From Arenicellales bacterium (lineage in GTDB: Bacteria > Pseudomonadota > Gammaproteobacteria > Arenicellales > JAHEKD01), in assembly GCA_028284225.1 (NCBI GenBank), contig JANQSD010000013.1, forward strand, positions 1-64,000: a stretch of 64,000 nucleotides of DNA, in the 5' to 3' direction. The position numbers and the translations under genes were made by a program. Under the pieces are notes generated by a model, which saw only the letters and a program-made list of their open reading frames with translations, was not told the DNA's origin and did no database searches. Positions 35,778-45,054 of the stretch are shown here, one piece after another (position 1 is the first letter of the stretch; each line of letters opens with the position of its first letter).

Positions 35778-37676
35778 ATGACGCAAAAGCAGCTTGTCGA
35801 ACAATCCATAAATGATCCGGACCAATTCTGGGGTGAGGCGGCTCGCCAAATTAGCTGGACCCGGCAATACGATAAAGTGCTGGATGATTCTAACAAACCC
35901 TTTTATCGCTGGTTCACCGGGGGTGAACTAAATACTTGCTATAACGCCCTGGATGTACATGTAGAAAACGGGCGCGGTGATCAACTCGCGTTGATTTACG
36001 ATAGTCCGGTCACACAGACCAAAAAACAATTTACCTACAGTGAATTGACCGACTACACCGCCCGGTTTGCCGGTGTACTACAAGGTCTTGGAGTGGGAAA
36101 AGGGGATCGAGTTATTATTTATATGCCCATGATCCCGGAGGCTGTAGTGGCTATGCTTGCCTGCGCCCGAATTGGCGTTGTGCATTCTGTTGTATTTGGC
36201 GGCTTCGCCGGTGAAGAGTTGGCAAAACGAATTGATGATGCTAAACCCAAACTGGTGGTGTCGGCATCTTGCGGTATTGAAGTTAATCGATTAATTGAAT
36301 ATAAACCTTTGCTGGACGAGGCGATTCGTCTTTCCTCACATAAACCCCAATCTTGTGTGATCTACCAGCGTCCGCAATCAATCTGCGAATTAATTGAAGG
36401 GCGGGATCATGAGTGGCAAACACTCTGTGATCAATCCGAACCAGTTGCTCCTGTTGCAGTTAAAGCAACCGATCCGCTTTATATTTTGTATACATCCGGC
36501 ACCACAGGTATGCCCAAAGGTGTGGTTCGTGATAATGGCGGTCACGCTGTAGTGATGAAGTGGACCATGAAAAATGTCTACAATGTTGAACCAGGAGAAG
36601 TTTTTTGGGCAGCATCAGATGTAGGATGGATTGTCGGTCATTCATATATTGTTTATTCACCGCTGATTAGCGGCTGTACAACTATTGTCTATGAAGGAAA
36701 ACCTGTAGGCACACCTGACGCCGGTGCATTCTGGCGAGTAATCGATGAATATAACGTCAGTGTCATGTTCACAGCACCCACGGCTATTCGGGCTATTAAG
36801 CGTGAGGACCCACAAGGCGAACAAATTCAAAAGTATCCAATGAAGAACTTTCGTGCCTTGTTTTTAGCAGGAGAACGTTGTGACCCGGACACTTTGGATT
36901 GGTCAGCAAAACTGTTGAATGTGCCGGTTATTGATCATTGGTGGCAGACGGAGACCAGTTGGGCTATAGCGGCCAATTGTTTAGGTATTGAACAGTTGCC
37001 GGTTAAATCCGGTTCACCGACTCAGGCTGTACCGGGTTATCACATCAAAGTCCTGGATGAAGAAGGTAATTCCAAACCTAAAGGTGAGCTTGGAGCCATC
37101 TCAATTAAACTACCATTGCCGCCGGGATGTCTGCCAACCCTCTGGCAAAATGATGAACGTTTTATAGATTCTTATTTAAGCCGCTATGAAGGTTATTATT
37201 TGACTGGCGATGCCGGCTATCTTGATGAGGATGATTATCTCTGGGTCATGAGTCGCATTGATGATGTGATTAATGTGGCCGGACATAGACTCTCAACCGG
37301 ACGTATGGAAGAGTGTATTGCAGAGCATGTTGATGTTGCTGAATGTGCGGTTTGTGGTGTGACTGACTCGTTAAAAGGGCAGTTGCCGTTGGGGTTGATT
37401 GTGCTCAAGTCTGGCGTGGATAAAGATCACCAACAAATTGTCGCAGAATTAATTCAGCAAGTCAGGGAAAAAGTCGGGGCCGTAGCAGCGTTTAAACAAG
37501 CCGTAGTTGTAAGCAAATTACCTAAAACACGTTCAGGCAAGGTGCTACGAGCAACGATACGAAGCATCGCTGATGGAACAGAAGTAAAAATACCTCCAAC
37601 TATTGACGATATCTCAGCGATAGATGTCGTCACCGAAGCACTTTCGTCTTTGGGTTACCCCAAGCAACAGGACTGA
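35778..37676 (+). CDS. prpE: Propionyl-CoA synthetase
   Basis: This 632-aa acyl-CoA synthetase activates propionate to propionyl-CoA with ATP. The AMP-binding motif YTSGTTGMPKGVVRDNGGHAV lies near residue 235-260, with WWQTETSW and the C-terminal lysine motif KTRSGKVLRATIR, the usual acetylation-regulated site. DNGGHAV after the motif favours PrpE over acetyl-CoA synthetase. I chose the ATG at 35778, preceded by CAGGGAG; the frame is open for 43 codons upstream without family sequence. It begins the prpEBCD set; placing prpE first differs from the E. coli order. Confidence 0.92.
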   Translation: MTQKQLVEQSINDPDQFWGEAARQISWTRQYDKVLDDSNKPFYRWFTGGELNTCYNALDVHVENGRGDQLALIYDSPVTQTKKQFTYSELTDYTARFAGVLQGLGVGKGDRVIIYMPMIPEAVVAMLACARIGVVHSVVFGGFAGEELAKRIDDAKPKLVVSASCGIEVNRLIEYKPLLDEAIRLSSHKPQSCVIYQRPQSICELIEGRDHEWQTLCDQSEPVAPVAVKATDPLYILYTSGTTGMPKGVVRDNGGHAVVMKWTMKNVYNVEPGEVFWAASDVGWIVGHSYIVYSPLISGCTTIVYEGKPVGTPDAGAFWRVIDEYNVSVMFTAPTAIRAIKREDPQGEQIQKYPMKNFRALFLAGERCDPDTLDWSAKLLNVPVIDHWWQTETSWAIAANCLGIEQLPVKSGSPTQAVPGYHIKVLDEEGNSKPKGELGAISIKLPLPPGCLPTLWQNDERFIDSYLSRYEGYYLTGDAGYLDEDDYLWVMSRIDDVINVAGHRLSTGRMEECIAEHVDVAECAVCGVTDSLKGQLPLGLIVLKSGVDKDHQQIVAELIQQVREKVGAVAAFKQAVVVSKLPKTRSGKVLRATIRSIADGTEVKIPPTIDDISAIDVVTEALSSLGYPKQQD

Positions 37677-37682
37677 TATTTC

Positions 37683-38567
37683 ATGAAATCTTCCGGTAAA
37701 AAATTCAAACAGGCTGTAATTGAAGATAAGCCGCTACAGGTTGTCGGCGCAATTAATGCCTATTCGGCGAGGCTGGCGCAGGCCAGTGGTTTCAAAGCTT
37801 TGTATGTGTCCGGGGGTGGCGTCGCTGCTTGCTCCAGAGGCATCCCGGATTTGGGAATTACTACGCTTGAAGACGTCTTAATCGATGTCGAACGTATTAC
37901 TGACATTTCAGACCTGCCGTTATTAGTTGATATTGATACCGGCTGGGGAGGGGCATTTAATATTGCCCGAACTATACGTGCAATGACGCGTGTTGGTGCA
38001 GCGGCAGTTCATATTGAAGATCAAGTGCAACAAAAACGCTGTGGACACCGGCCTAATAAGGCTATCGTCTCGCAATCAGAGATGGTGGATCGGATTAAAG
38101 CAGCCGTCGATGCCAAAACCGATCCAGACTTTGTGATCATGGCTCGCACTGACGCGTTAGCTGTGGAAGGTATTGAGTCAGCGATTGACCGAGCTTGTGC
38201 CTGTGTAGAAGCCGGTGCTGATATGATTTTTCCGGAGGCCATGACCGAGCTAGAAATGTACCGGCAATTTACCCAGGCGGTCGAAGTGCCGGTGTTGGCA
38301 AACATCACTGAATTTGGCCATACGCCGCTTTTTACCAGAGATGAACTTGGTGGTGTTGGAGTGTCCTTGATTTTGTATCCCTTGTCCGCTTTTCGGGCCA
38401 TGTCGGCTGCGGCAATTAAAGTTTATGATGCTATTCGTAGCGACGGTACACAAACTCAGGTTTTAGATACTATGCAAACTCGTGATGAGCTTTATGAACG
38501 GCTTGATTATCACAGTTATGAACAGAAATTGGATCAACTTTTTGCCCAAAAGGAAGGTGAAGCATGA
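37683..38567 (+). CDS. prpB: 2-methylisocitrate lyase
   Basis: This 294-aa TIM-barrel lyase splits 2-methylisocitrate into pyruvate and succinate. The catalytic loop KRCGHRP (C120), Mg2+ ligands in DIDTGWGG (D83, D85), and the substrate motif SGGGVAAC are present, and the length fits. It starts 6 bp after prpE and overlaps prpC by 4 bp (ATGA), so the three are one operon. Confidence 0.95.
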   Translation: MKSSGKKFKQAVIEDKPLQVVGAINAYSARLAQASGFKALYVSGGGVAACSRGIPDLGITTLEDVLIDVERITDISDLPLLVDIDTGWGGAFNIARTIRAMTRVGAAAVHIEDQVQQKRCGHRPNKAIVSQSEMVDRIKAAVDAKTDPDFVIMARTDALAVEGIESAIDRACACVEAGADMIFPEAMTELEMYRQFTQAVEVPVLANITEFGHTPLFTRDELGGVGVSLILYPLSAFRAMSAAAIKVYDAIRSDGTQTQVLDTMQTRDELYERLDYHSYEQKLDQLFAQKEGEA

Positions 38568-39712
38568 GCAAAACTCAAACAGGAAAACCGGTTAAAAAGT
38601 CTGTCGCCCTCTCGGGTACTGAAGCAGGCAACAGCAGTATTTGCACTGTCGGTAATGTGGGTAATGATTTGTATTACCGTGGTTACGATATCGGTGAATT
38701 AGCAAAACAGGGCACTTTTGAGGAAATTGCATATTTATTAATATACGGTGTGTTGCCGACCAAATCAGAATTGCAAAACTATAAACTCAAACTCAAGCGA
38801 TTGCGCGGCTTGCCGGGCCCGGTTTTGAATGTACTGGAAGAAATTCCTGCTGCAGCACATCCCATGGATGTGCTAAGAACAGGCTGCTCAGTGCTCGGTA
38901 CAATATTGCCTGAAAAAGAAGACCGTAATCATGCCGGAGCATGCGATATTGCCGATAAATTGATTGCCTGTTTTGGTTCAATGCTGCTTTATTGGTATCA
39001 CTATTCACATAATGGCCGCAGCATTGATGTTGAAACCGATGATGATTCGGTTGCAGGCCATTTTTTGAATTTATTGCACGGGGCGAGGCCATCGAAGTCA
39101 CACCAACGGGCGCTGGATCAATCCTTGGTTCTATATGCCGAACACGAGTTCAATGCCTCAACGTTCACCGCAAGAGTAATTACGGGCACCGATACCGATA
39201 TTTATTCAGCCATCACGGGTGCGATTGGGGCGTTACGCGGTCCCAAACATGGCGGTGCCAACGAGGCTGCTATGGACGTTATTTCGCGTTATCGAACCGT
39301 AAAAGAAGCCGAAGAAGATATCGTCAAGCGAGTTGCCGCTAAACAGATTGTCATCGGTTTTGGACATCCGGTTTACACAATTTCTGATCCACGCAACCCG
39401 ATTATAAAATCGATTGCACGTAAACTGTGTCGGGAAGGCGGCAACATGAATTTGTTTCAAATTTCTGAGCGCATTGAAAAAGTGATGAAACGAGAAAAAA
39501 ATATGTTTCCGAATTTAGACTGGTATAGCGCGTCCAGCTATCACATGATGGGCGTGCCTACTGCCATGTTCACGCCGCTGTTTGTCATTGCCCGTACTAC
39601 AGGCTGGTCAGCACACGTAATGGAACAGCGCATCGACGGCAAGATCATTCGACCCGGTGCTCATTACACCGGACCCAAGCCAAGAAAATATGTTCCGATT
39701 AGCAAACGCTAA
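38564..39712 (+). CDS. prpC: 2-methylcitrate synthase
   Basis: This 382-aa citrate-synthase-family enzyme condenses propionyl-CoA with oxaloacetate. The active-site residues are visible in [25 protein letters not shown] and [29 protein letters not shown] at the N-terminus is typical of PrpC. It overlaps prpB by 4 bp. Confidence 0.94.
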   Translation: MSKTQTGKPVKKSVALSGTEAGNSSICTVGNVGNDLYYRGYDIGELAKQGTFEEIAYLLIYGVLPTKSELQNYKLKLKRLRGLPGPVLNVLEEIPAAAHPMDVLRTGCSVLGTILPEKEDRNHAGACDIADKLIACFGSMLLYWYHYSHNGRSIDVETDDDSVAGHFLNLLHGARPSKSHQRALDQSLVLYAEHEFNASTFTARVITGTDTDIYSAITGAIGALRGPKHGGANEAAMDVISRYRTVKEAEEDIVKRVAAKQIVIGFGHPVYTISDPRNPIIKSIARKLCREGGNMNLFQISERIEKVMKREKNMFPNLDWYSASSYHMMGVPTAMFTPLFVIARTTGWSAHVMEQRIDGKIIRPGAHYTGPKPRKYVPISKR

Positions 39713-39923
39713 AGATAACATTATCACCTCTAGGCAGATTATTAAGATGTCATTGCGAGCACAGCGAAGCAATTCAATGGCTTTTGAGTTATTAAAAAGT
39801 TTATTTTTGCCTGTGCGGAAATTTAGTAGATTCACTTTGTTGTTATAGGCACAGCTTGATTTCTTAAAATACACCATTATTCGGATTTAATTTTTCAACT
39901 TAGTAAGTTTATAAGGAATACCC
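39713..39923. repeat. prpC-prpD spacer with CATTGCGAGCACAGCGAAGC repeat
   Basis: This 211-bp spacer interrupts the otherwise tight prp operon. A common intergenic repeat type (TCATTGCGAGC...GCGAAGCAATT) lies at about 39749-39781. A GTTTATAAGGAA site precedes prpD. No terminator with a clear T-run is visible, so read-through into prpD is likely. Confidence 0.6.
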
Positions 39924-41375
39924 ATGTCTTCAGCCATTGTTAGAAACGCCAAACGTCCTGAGCCTGATCAGGTTTTAATTGATATTGCTGATTATGTGAT
40001 CAATTACAAAATCAGGAGACGTGAAGCATTGCATACCGCACGTTATTGTTTAATGGACACCATAGGTTGCGGTCTTTTAGCACTTGAGTATCCAGCCTGC
40101 ACCAAAATGCTGGGGCCGGTTGTACCGGGTGCAGATATGGATGGCGGCACACCTGTGCCGGGAACATCATATGTATTGGATCCGGTGCAGGCTGCTTTGA
40201 ATATCGGCGTTATGATTCGCTGGCTGGATTTTAATGATACCTGGCTGGCGGCAGAATGGGGACATCCCTCTGATAATCTCGGTGCCGTATTAGCGGTAGC
40301 GGATTATGTCTCACGTCAACGGCTGGCGTTAGGCGAAAAACCATTAACCATTCGTCAGGTTTTGGAAGGCATGATTAAAGCACATGAAATTCAAGGCGTG
40401 ATAGCACTTGAGAATTCATTTAATCGTGTCGGACTGGATCATGTCATGCTGGTACGGATTGCCTCGACTGCGGTTGCGGCAGGGATGCTGGGTGGAACAC
40501 GGGAAGAAATTATTAACGCCGTATCACATGCCTGGATCGACGGTAGCGCTCTGCGAACCTATCGTCATGCACCGAATACCGGCTCACGTAAAAGTTGGGC
40601 TGCCGGTGATGCAACCAGCCGGGGTGTTAAGTTGGCCTTGATTGCCCTCAAAGGTGAAATGGGTTACCCCTCGGCAATTACAGCCAAAGGCTGGGGATTT
40701 CAGGACGTGTTGTTTAACAGCAAGAAACTCAAGTTCAAGCAATCCTATGCTAGCTATGTTATGGAAAACGTATTGTTCAAGATTTCTTTTCCAGCCGAAT
40801 TTCATGCTCAAACCGCAGTAGAGGCGGCGGTAACACTGCATGATGAAGTCAAAGATAAATTGGATAAAATTAGTCGTATCGAAATTGAAACACAGGAAGC
40901 CGGGGTCAGAATCATTGATAAGCAAGGGCCGCTGGATAATCCTGCGGATAGAGATCATTGTATTCAATATATGGTTGCTGTGGCCTTGATTAAAGGCTCC
41001 CTGGAAGCCGGTGACTATGAAGATAAGGTTGCTGCAGACCCGCGTATCGACGCCTTACGTAAGAAAATGCTGGTCACAGAGAATAAGAAATTCAGTAAGG
41101 ATTATTTGGACCCTAAAAAACGTTCGATTGCCAACTCAGTTCAGATTTTCTTTAAGGACGGCACTAAAACCAAAAAAGTCCAGGTAGACTATCCAATCGG
41201 TCATCGTCGTAGACGTAAGGAAGGCATTCCAGTATTGATCGAAAAATTCAAGCGCAACATTGCCACACGTTTATCGCGCAAACAATGTGAAAGACTAAAC
41301 CAGTTATGTGCTTCACAAAGCCGACTGGAAAAAACATCAGTTACTGAATTTATGGAATTATTACGACTACCCTAG
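39924..41375 (+). CDS. prpD: 2-methylcitrate dehydratase
   Basis: This 483-aa MmgE/PrpD-family protein dehydrates 2-methylcitrate towards 2-methylisocitrate. Landmarks are [54 protein letters not shown], and [17 protein letters not shown]. It matches PrpD in length. No acnD or prpF is in the window, so this looks like the PrpD variant of the pathway, with hydration left to a housekeeping aconitase. No prpR-type regulator is adjacent. Confidence 0.93.
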   Translation: MSSAIVRNAKRPEPDQVLIDIADYVINYKIRRREALHTARYCLMDTIGCGLLALEYPACTKMLGPVVPGADMDGGTPVPGTSYVLDPVQAALNIGVMIRWLDFNDTWLAAEWGHPSDNLGAVLAVADYVSRQRLALGEKPLTIRQVLEGMIKAHEIQGVIALENSFNRVGLDHVMLVRIASTAVAAGMLGGTREEIINAVSHAWIDGSALRTYRHAPNTGSRKSWAAGDATSRGVKLALIALKGEMGYPSAITAKGWGFQDVLFNSKKLKFKQSYASYVMENVLFKISFPAEFHAQTAVEAAVTLHDEVKDKLDKISRIEIETQEAGVRIIDKQGPLDNPADRDHCIQYMVAVALIKGSLEAGDYEDKVAADPRIDALRKKMLVTENKKFSKDYLDPKKRSIANSVQIFFKDGTKTKKVQVDYPIGHRRRRKEGIPVLIEKFKRNIATRLSRKQCERLNQLCASQSRLEKTSVTEFMELLRLP

Positions 41376-41379
41376 GATG

Positions 41380-41412
41380 AAGATTTCTCCACTTCGGTCG
41401 AAATGACACATT
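41380..41412. repeat. Intergenic repeat, TTTCTCCACTTCGGTCGAAATGACA type
   Basis: The stretch following the prpD stop has the form GAAGATTTCTCCACTTCGG then TCGAAATGACA, a familiar class of short bacterial intergenic repeat. Only one copy is evident in this window, so the call rests on its resemblance to that class. Confidence 0.4.
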
Positions 41413-41620
41413 AGATCAGCCTGAGGAGTTCACGACCAGGGATCCACTGATTGTGTTGCTGGCAAGACTGCTTGCTATAAGATCAAGGTGTCATTTTTAC
41501 CATTTTCAGGAGCTGAAATACTCGTATAAAACATTGTTTTTATAGTAGACTTTCATATTGATTGAACTTCTATATATTTGGCAAGTCAATATTAGTCTTC
41601 ACAAGAAACAGGGGATTTTT

Positions 41621-42529
41621 ATGTTCTCAATAATTAGAAATGCAGCAATAGCATTTTGTTTGTTAATCGCAAGTGCTGCGCAAGCACAGTATAGCGCTAT
41701 GTTTGTGCTTGGTGACAGCTTGTCCGATAACGGTAATTTAAAACTCACCGGGCAAGTACCTTTCCTTGAGGGGCCTCCATATCTTGATGGGCGCTTTAGT
41801 AATGGTCCCGTGGCAGTAGAGCTATTAGCGGAGGAACTTGGTTTAACTTTAACGCCTGCGCTGGCAGGTGGCACAAACCTGGCTGTTGCCGGTGCGACTG
41901 CGGGTGGTGCATCAGCAATCGATTTGAATGCTCAGTTAGCTAATTTCTTTGCGGCAACCGGTGGTTTTGCCCCACCTGATGCACTTTACATTGTCTTTTT
42001 TGGCGGCAATGATATTCGTAATACTACCGGTTCTTCAAACCGGGAAGCTTTCCGTACATTGTTTGATGCTGCAAATAATATCAGCTCGGCAGTACAGCAA
42101 TTGATCGATGCCGGCGCGGCAAATATTATGATTGTGAATGCACCTGATATTGGCGGTATACCTGAAACAGCATTGGTTGCGGCACAAACTGGTGATCCTC
42201 GTCTACCTCGGCGGCTAAGTTTCAGGAGTCGAGTATTCAATTTCTTTCTAAAACGAAATATCAGAAGTTTACAACGTAGTAACGATGCTCAAATAGTTCC
42301 GATTGATTTGTTTGATTTCTTTGCTTTTCTGACAACGAACGGCGAGGACTTGGGCTATGAGAATTCTACCGATGCCTGCTTTGTTCAAACTGGTCCTTTG
42401 CCAAGCGATCAGGTTTATGACCCAAATTGTAATTTCGATGAATTCTTATTCTTCGATGCCATTCACCCAACGGCAGTAACTCACGAAAGGGCGTCGAATT
42501 TATTGGAAGCATCGATTCCATTGCCTTAA
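41621..42529 (+). CDS. GDSL/SGNH-family lipase or esterase, secreted
   Basis: This 302-aa hydrolase has a signal peptide ending ASAAQAQ (about residue 23), block I as FVLGDSLSDNGN (nucleophile serine), block III as FFGGNDIR, and the catalytic D/H pair in FDAIHPTAVTH near the C-terminus. This fits extracellular GDSL lipases and phospholipase/acyltransferase-type enzymes. I chose the ATG at 41621, which is preceded by AGGGGA and starts a proper signal peptide; the frame is open 21 codons further upstream. It is followed by a terminator. Confidence 0.88.
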   Translation: MFSIIRNAAIAFCLLIASAAQAQYSAMFVLGDSLSDNGNLKLTGQVPFLEGPPYLDGRFSNGPVAVELLAEELGLTLTPALAGGTNLAVAGATAGGASAIDLNAQLANFFAATGGFAPPDALYIVFFGGNDIRNTTGSSNREAFRTLFDAANNISSAVQQLIDAGAANIMIVNAPDIGGIPETALVAAQTGDPRLPRRLSFRSRVFNFFLKRNIRSLQRSNDAQIVPIDLFDFFAFLTTNGEDLGYENSTDACFVQTGPLPSDQVYDPNCNFDEFLFFDAIHPTAVTHERASNLLEASIPLP

Positions 42530-42556
42530 TACTTTTAAGGACCGGATAACAACACT

Positions 42557-42586
42557 AAAAAGGCCTGTTATCAACAGGCCTTTTTT
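42557..42586 (+). terminator. Rho-independent terminator after GDSL hydrolase
   Basis: AAAAAGGCCTGTT and AACAGGCCTTTTT pair around an ATC loop, with the T-run on the plus strand and the A-run on the other side. It could also terminate the minus-strand merR gene that ends at 42624. Confidence 0.92.
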
Positions 42587-42623
42587 AATTCTCGGGTAAC
42601 CAATTACTCACAAGATTCAGAAG

Positions 42624-43001
42624 TTAACTGATCAATCCCTTATCTTTAATGTGCTGCAGGCAATGCTGCTCATATTCGTCAATGTGTTTTTTAATGATTT
42701 CTAAGTTTTCCTGCTTGTGATCTAACTCACGCTGTTTAGCGCGTAACAATTGAATGAACCTAAATAGCTGTGTTTCTTCATTTTGCGATTCGTCATAAAG
42801 AGTAAAAATTTCAGCTAAATCTGCAAGGTTAATACCAATTTCTCTGGCCTGTAAGGTGAGTTCAAGTCGTTCTTTATCAAGATTGTTATAAATTCTTTTA
42901 TTCCCGTCACGTTTAGGTTTTATGATGTTCAGCTCCTCGTAATAACGTAAAGTACGGGCTGTAGTATGAAACTCCTTTGCTAATTGTTTGATTGTGAACA
43001 T
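42624..43001 (-). CDS. MerR-family regulator, LiuR-like
   Basis: This 125-aa MerR regulator has an N-terminal winged helix (FTIKQLAKEFHTTARTLRYYEELNIIKPKR), then RIYNNLDKERLELTLQAREIGINLADLAEIFTLYDE and a coiled C-terminus. The sequence and short length resemble LiuR, which controls branched-chain amino-acid degradation in proteobacteria. Just upstream is the palindrome TTACGTTAACGTAA, which agrees with the known style of LiuR operators. No liu/ivd genes are in the window, so targets must lie elsewhere. It has no metal-binding cysteine arrangement typical of metal-sensing MerR proteins. Confidence 0.82.
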   Translation of the reverse strand: MFTIKQLAKEFHTTARTLRYYEELNIIKPKRDGNKRIYNNLDKERLELTLQAREIGINLADLAEIFTLYDESQNEETQLFRFIQLLRAKQRELDHKQENLEIIKKHIDEYEQHCLQHIKDKGLIS

Positions 43002-43008
43002 ATTAAAA

Positions 43009-43022
43009 TTACGTTAACGTAA
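43009..43022. promoter_or_regulatory. Operator 1 of LiuR-like regulator
   Basis: TTACGTTAACGTAA is a perfect 14-bp palindrome 8 bp upstream of the merR-like start codon, well placed for autoregulation. Confidence 0.65.
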
Positions 43023-43078
43023 ACATAATTTTACTAAAATAAGCTAATAAAAACAATAAAATAAGTTTGGTAATTTAA

Positions 43079-43094
43079 TTTACGTAAACGTTAA
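43079..43094. promoter_or_regulatory. Operator 2 of LiuR-like regulator
   Basis: TTTACGTAAACGTTAA is a near-perfect copy of the site at 43009 (with outer bases extended). It lies 57 bp further upstream and ends exactly against the uup stop codon. Paired sites suggest cooperative binding at the merR-like promoter. Confidence 0.6.
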
Positions 43095-44954
43095 TTATAT
43101 TGATTCAAGTTCTTCCCAGCGTTTATAAGCAGTTTCCAGCTTTTCCTGGATGATCTTAAGATACTCATTCTTCTCGCTGATAATAGCATCTTGTTGCTGG
43201 TAAAAATCCGGATTAGACAGTTCCAGTTGCAACTGTTCTAACTCTAGTTCAAGTTTTTCGATTTTATTCGGTAAAGACTCTAATTCTCGTTTATCGTTAT
43301 AACTGAGCTCTTTAGGTTTGCCTGCGTTCGACTTGGCCTCGCTCTTTTTAGGCTGTGATTTTTTTTCAGCTGTTTCTACAGCTGGCCGTTGTCTGAGCCA
43401 ATCATCGTAACCACCGACGTATTCGTTTACTCTACCTTCGCCTTCAAACACCAGCGTGCTAGTGACTATATTATTGATGAAAGTTCGGTCATGACTGACA
43501 AGTAACAGTGTGCCTTGATAATCCACCAGTTTTTGTTCTAATAATTCAAGTGTATCGATATCAAGGTCGTTGGTGGGTTCATCCAAAATAAGCAAATTAA
43601 ACGGCTTTGTGAAAAGTTTAGCTAAAGTGAGCCTGTTACGCTCACCCCCTGACAAAGCGCTAGCTGGGGTCTGAGCACGATCGGGAGAAAACAAGAATTC
43701 CTGAATATAAGACATAATATGAATTGACTTGCCATTAACAACGACTTCAGAGCGACCTTCAGCAATGTTATCTAATAAAGAACGGTCTTCTCGAATTGTA
43801 CTGCGCTGTTGGTCCAGATAGGCCGGTTGCAGGCGAGTGCCCAACTTAATGGTTCCATCTGTAGCCGATAGATCACCGGTCAATAACTTGATTAAGGTCG
43901 ATTTACCACATCCATTTGGACCGATAATTCCAATTTTGTCACCGCGTAAAACAGTAGTGTTAAAGTCTTTGATAGTGAATTGGTTTTCACTATAGCGAAA
44001 GCTGACATCTACAAGCTCAGCAACAAGCTGACCTGATAAGGAGCCCTGATTAAGCTCAAAACTGGCAGATTGTTGTATTGTACGTCGTTGGGAGCGCTGT
44101 TGACGCATCTTTTTTAAAGCTCTGACGCGGCCTTCATTGCGGGTGCGGCGGGCCTGAATGCCTTTTCTGATCCAGGTTTCTTCTTGAGATAACTTTTTAT
44201 CAAAAGCTTTTTGCTGATTCAGCTCATCTTCCAGCGCTTTTTCCTTGCCGGCTACGTATTGATTGAAATTTCCCGGCCAGGACGTCAGTCGGCCCCGGTC
44301 CAGGTCAATGATTCTTGTTGCCAGTGTGTTGATAAATGAGCGGTCATGCGAAACGATTACTAAGGTTATGTTTAACCCCATAAGCAATTTTTCCAGCCAT
44401 TCAATGGTCGAAATATCCAGATGATTGGTAGGTTCGTCAAGCAGCAAGACATCTGGTTCATCGAGCAAGCATTGCGCTAACAACACACGACGTTTTAGAC
44501 CGCCGGACAAATTAAAAAACTGCGTTTCGGCAGTTAGCTCAAATTTCGATAACAAGGTTTTTACTCGCTGATCAATAGCCCAGGCATCACTGTCATTAAG
44601 CTTGGTCTGCAACCCAGCAGGGATTTCGTCGCCTTGCCTGATTGATTGGTAATAACTCTTGAGCAATTCACCACAACGGTAATGTCCCTGGGCAATAATA
44701 CTTTGAATATCACCGTCTAAGTCATTGGGAATTTCCTGGCGTAATTTGCGAACCAATAGCCCGTCCTGAAACTGAATTTCACCTTCATCCGACTCAAGTT
44801 TACCTTGCAGCAAATTTAACAACGTCGATTTACCGGCTCCATTACGGCCGACCAGCGCAATACGCTCTTTTGCTTCAATGGATAAGTTGACCGCATCAAG
44901 TAAGGGTCTATCCCCAAAACTGAGACTAAGATTCTTAAGTTGAATTAACGCCAT
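43095..44954 (-). CDS. uup: ABC-F ATPase Uup
   Basis: This 619-aa protein is a soluble ABC-F ATPase with two nucleotide-binding domains. Walker A motifs are GRNGAGKST (near residue 37) and GPNGCGKST (near 355), with signatures LSGGLKRR and LSGGERNR and a linker rich in RRTRNEGRVRALKKMRQQR between them. The basic C-terminal coiled coil (about residues 535-619) is typical of Uup, linked to ribosome function and transposon excision. I chose the ATG at 44954 (MALIQLKNLSLSFG). It is divergent from typA. Confidence 0.93.
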   Translation of the reverse strand: MALIQLKNLSLSFGDRPLLDAVNLSIEAKERIALVGRNGAGKSTLLNLLQGKLESDEGEIQFQDGLLVRKLRQEIPNDLDGDIQSIIAQGHYRCGELLKSYYQSIRQGDEIPAGLQTKLNDSDAWAIDQRVKTLLSKFELTAETQFFNLSGGLKRRVLLAQCLLDEPDVLLLDEPTNHLDISTIEWLEKLLMGLNITLVIVSHDRSFINTLATRIIDLDRGRLTSWPGNFNQYVAGKEKALEDELNQQKAFDKKLSQEETWIRKGIQARRTRNEGRVRALKKMRQQRSQRRTIQQSASFELNQGSLSGQLVAELVDVSFRYSENQFTIKDFNTTVLRGDKIGIIGPNGCGKSTLIKLLTGDLSATDGTIKLGTRLQPAYLDQQRSTIREDRSLLDNIAEGRSEVVVNGKSIHIMSYIQEFLFSPDRAQTPASALSGGERNRLTLAKLFTKPFNLLILDEPTNDLDIDTLELLEQKLVDYQGTLLLVSHDRTFINNIVTSTLVFEGEGRVNEYVGGYDDWLRQRPAVETAEKKSQPKKSEAKSNAGKPKELSYNDKRELESLPNKIEKLELELEQLQLELSNPDFYQQQDAIISEKNEYLKIIQEKLETAYKRWEELESI

Positions 44955-45054
44955 GATTTTGCCGATATAAAAGCGGACGAATTTTAACAAAATAATAACA
45001 ATCTTATCGTCCGCAAATGATATGATGCGCCGTTTTTAGTTAGCAACAGACTAG

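Noticed and set aside
38021-38401. 126-codon frame antisense to prpB
   Set aside because: Shadow of prpB, which contains the catalytic motifs in sense orientation.
40584-40967. 127-codon frame antisense to prpD
   Set aside because: Shadow of a strongly supported gene; the sense frame has full family signatures.
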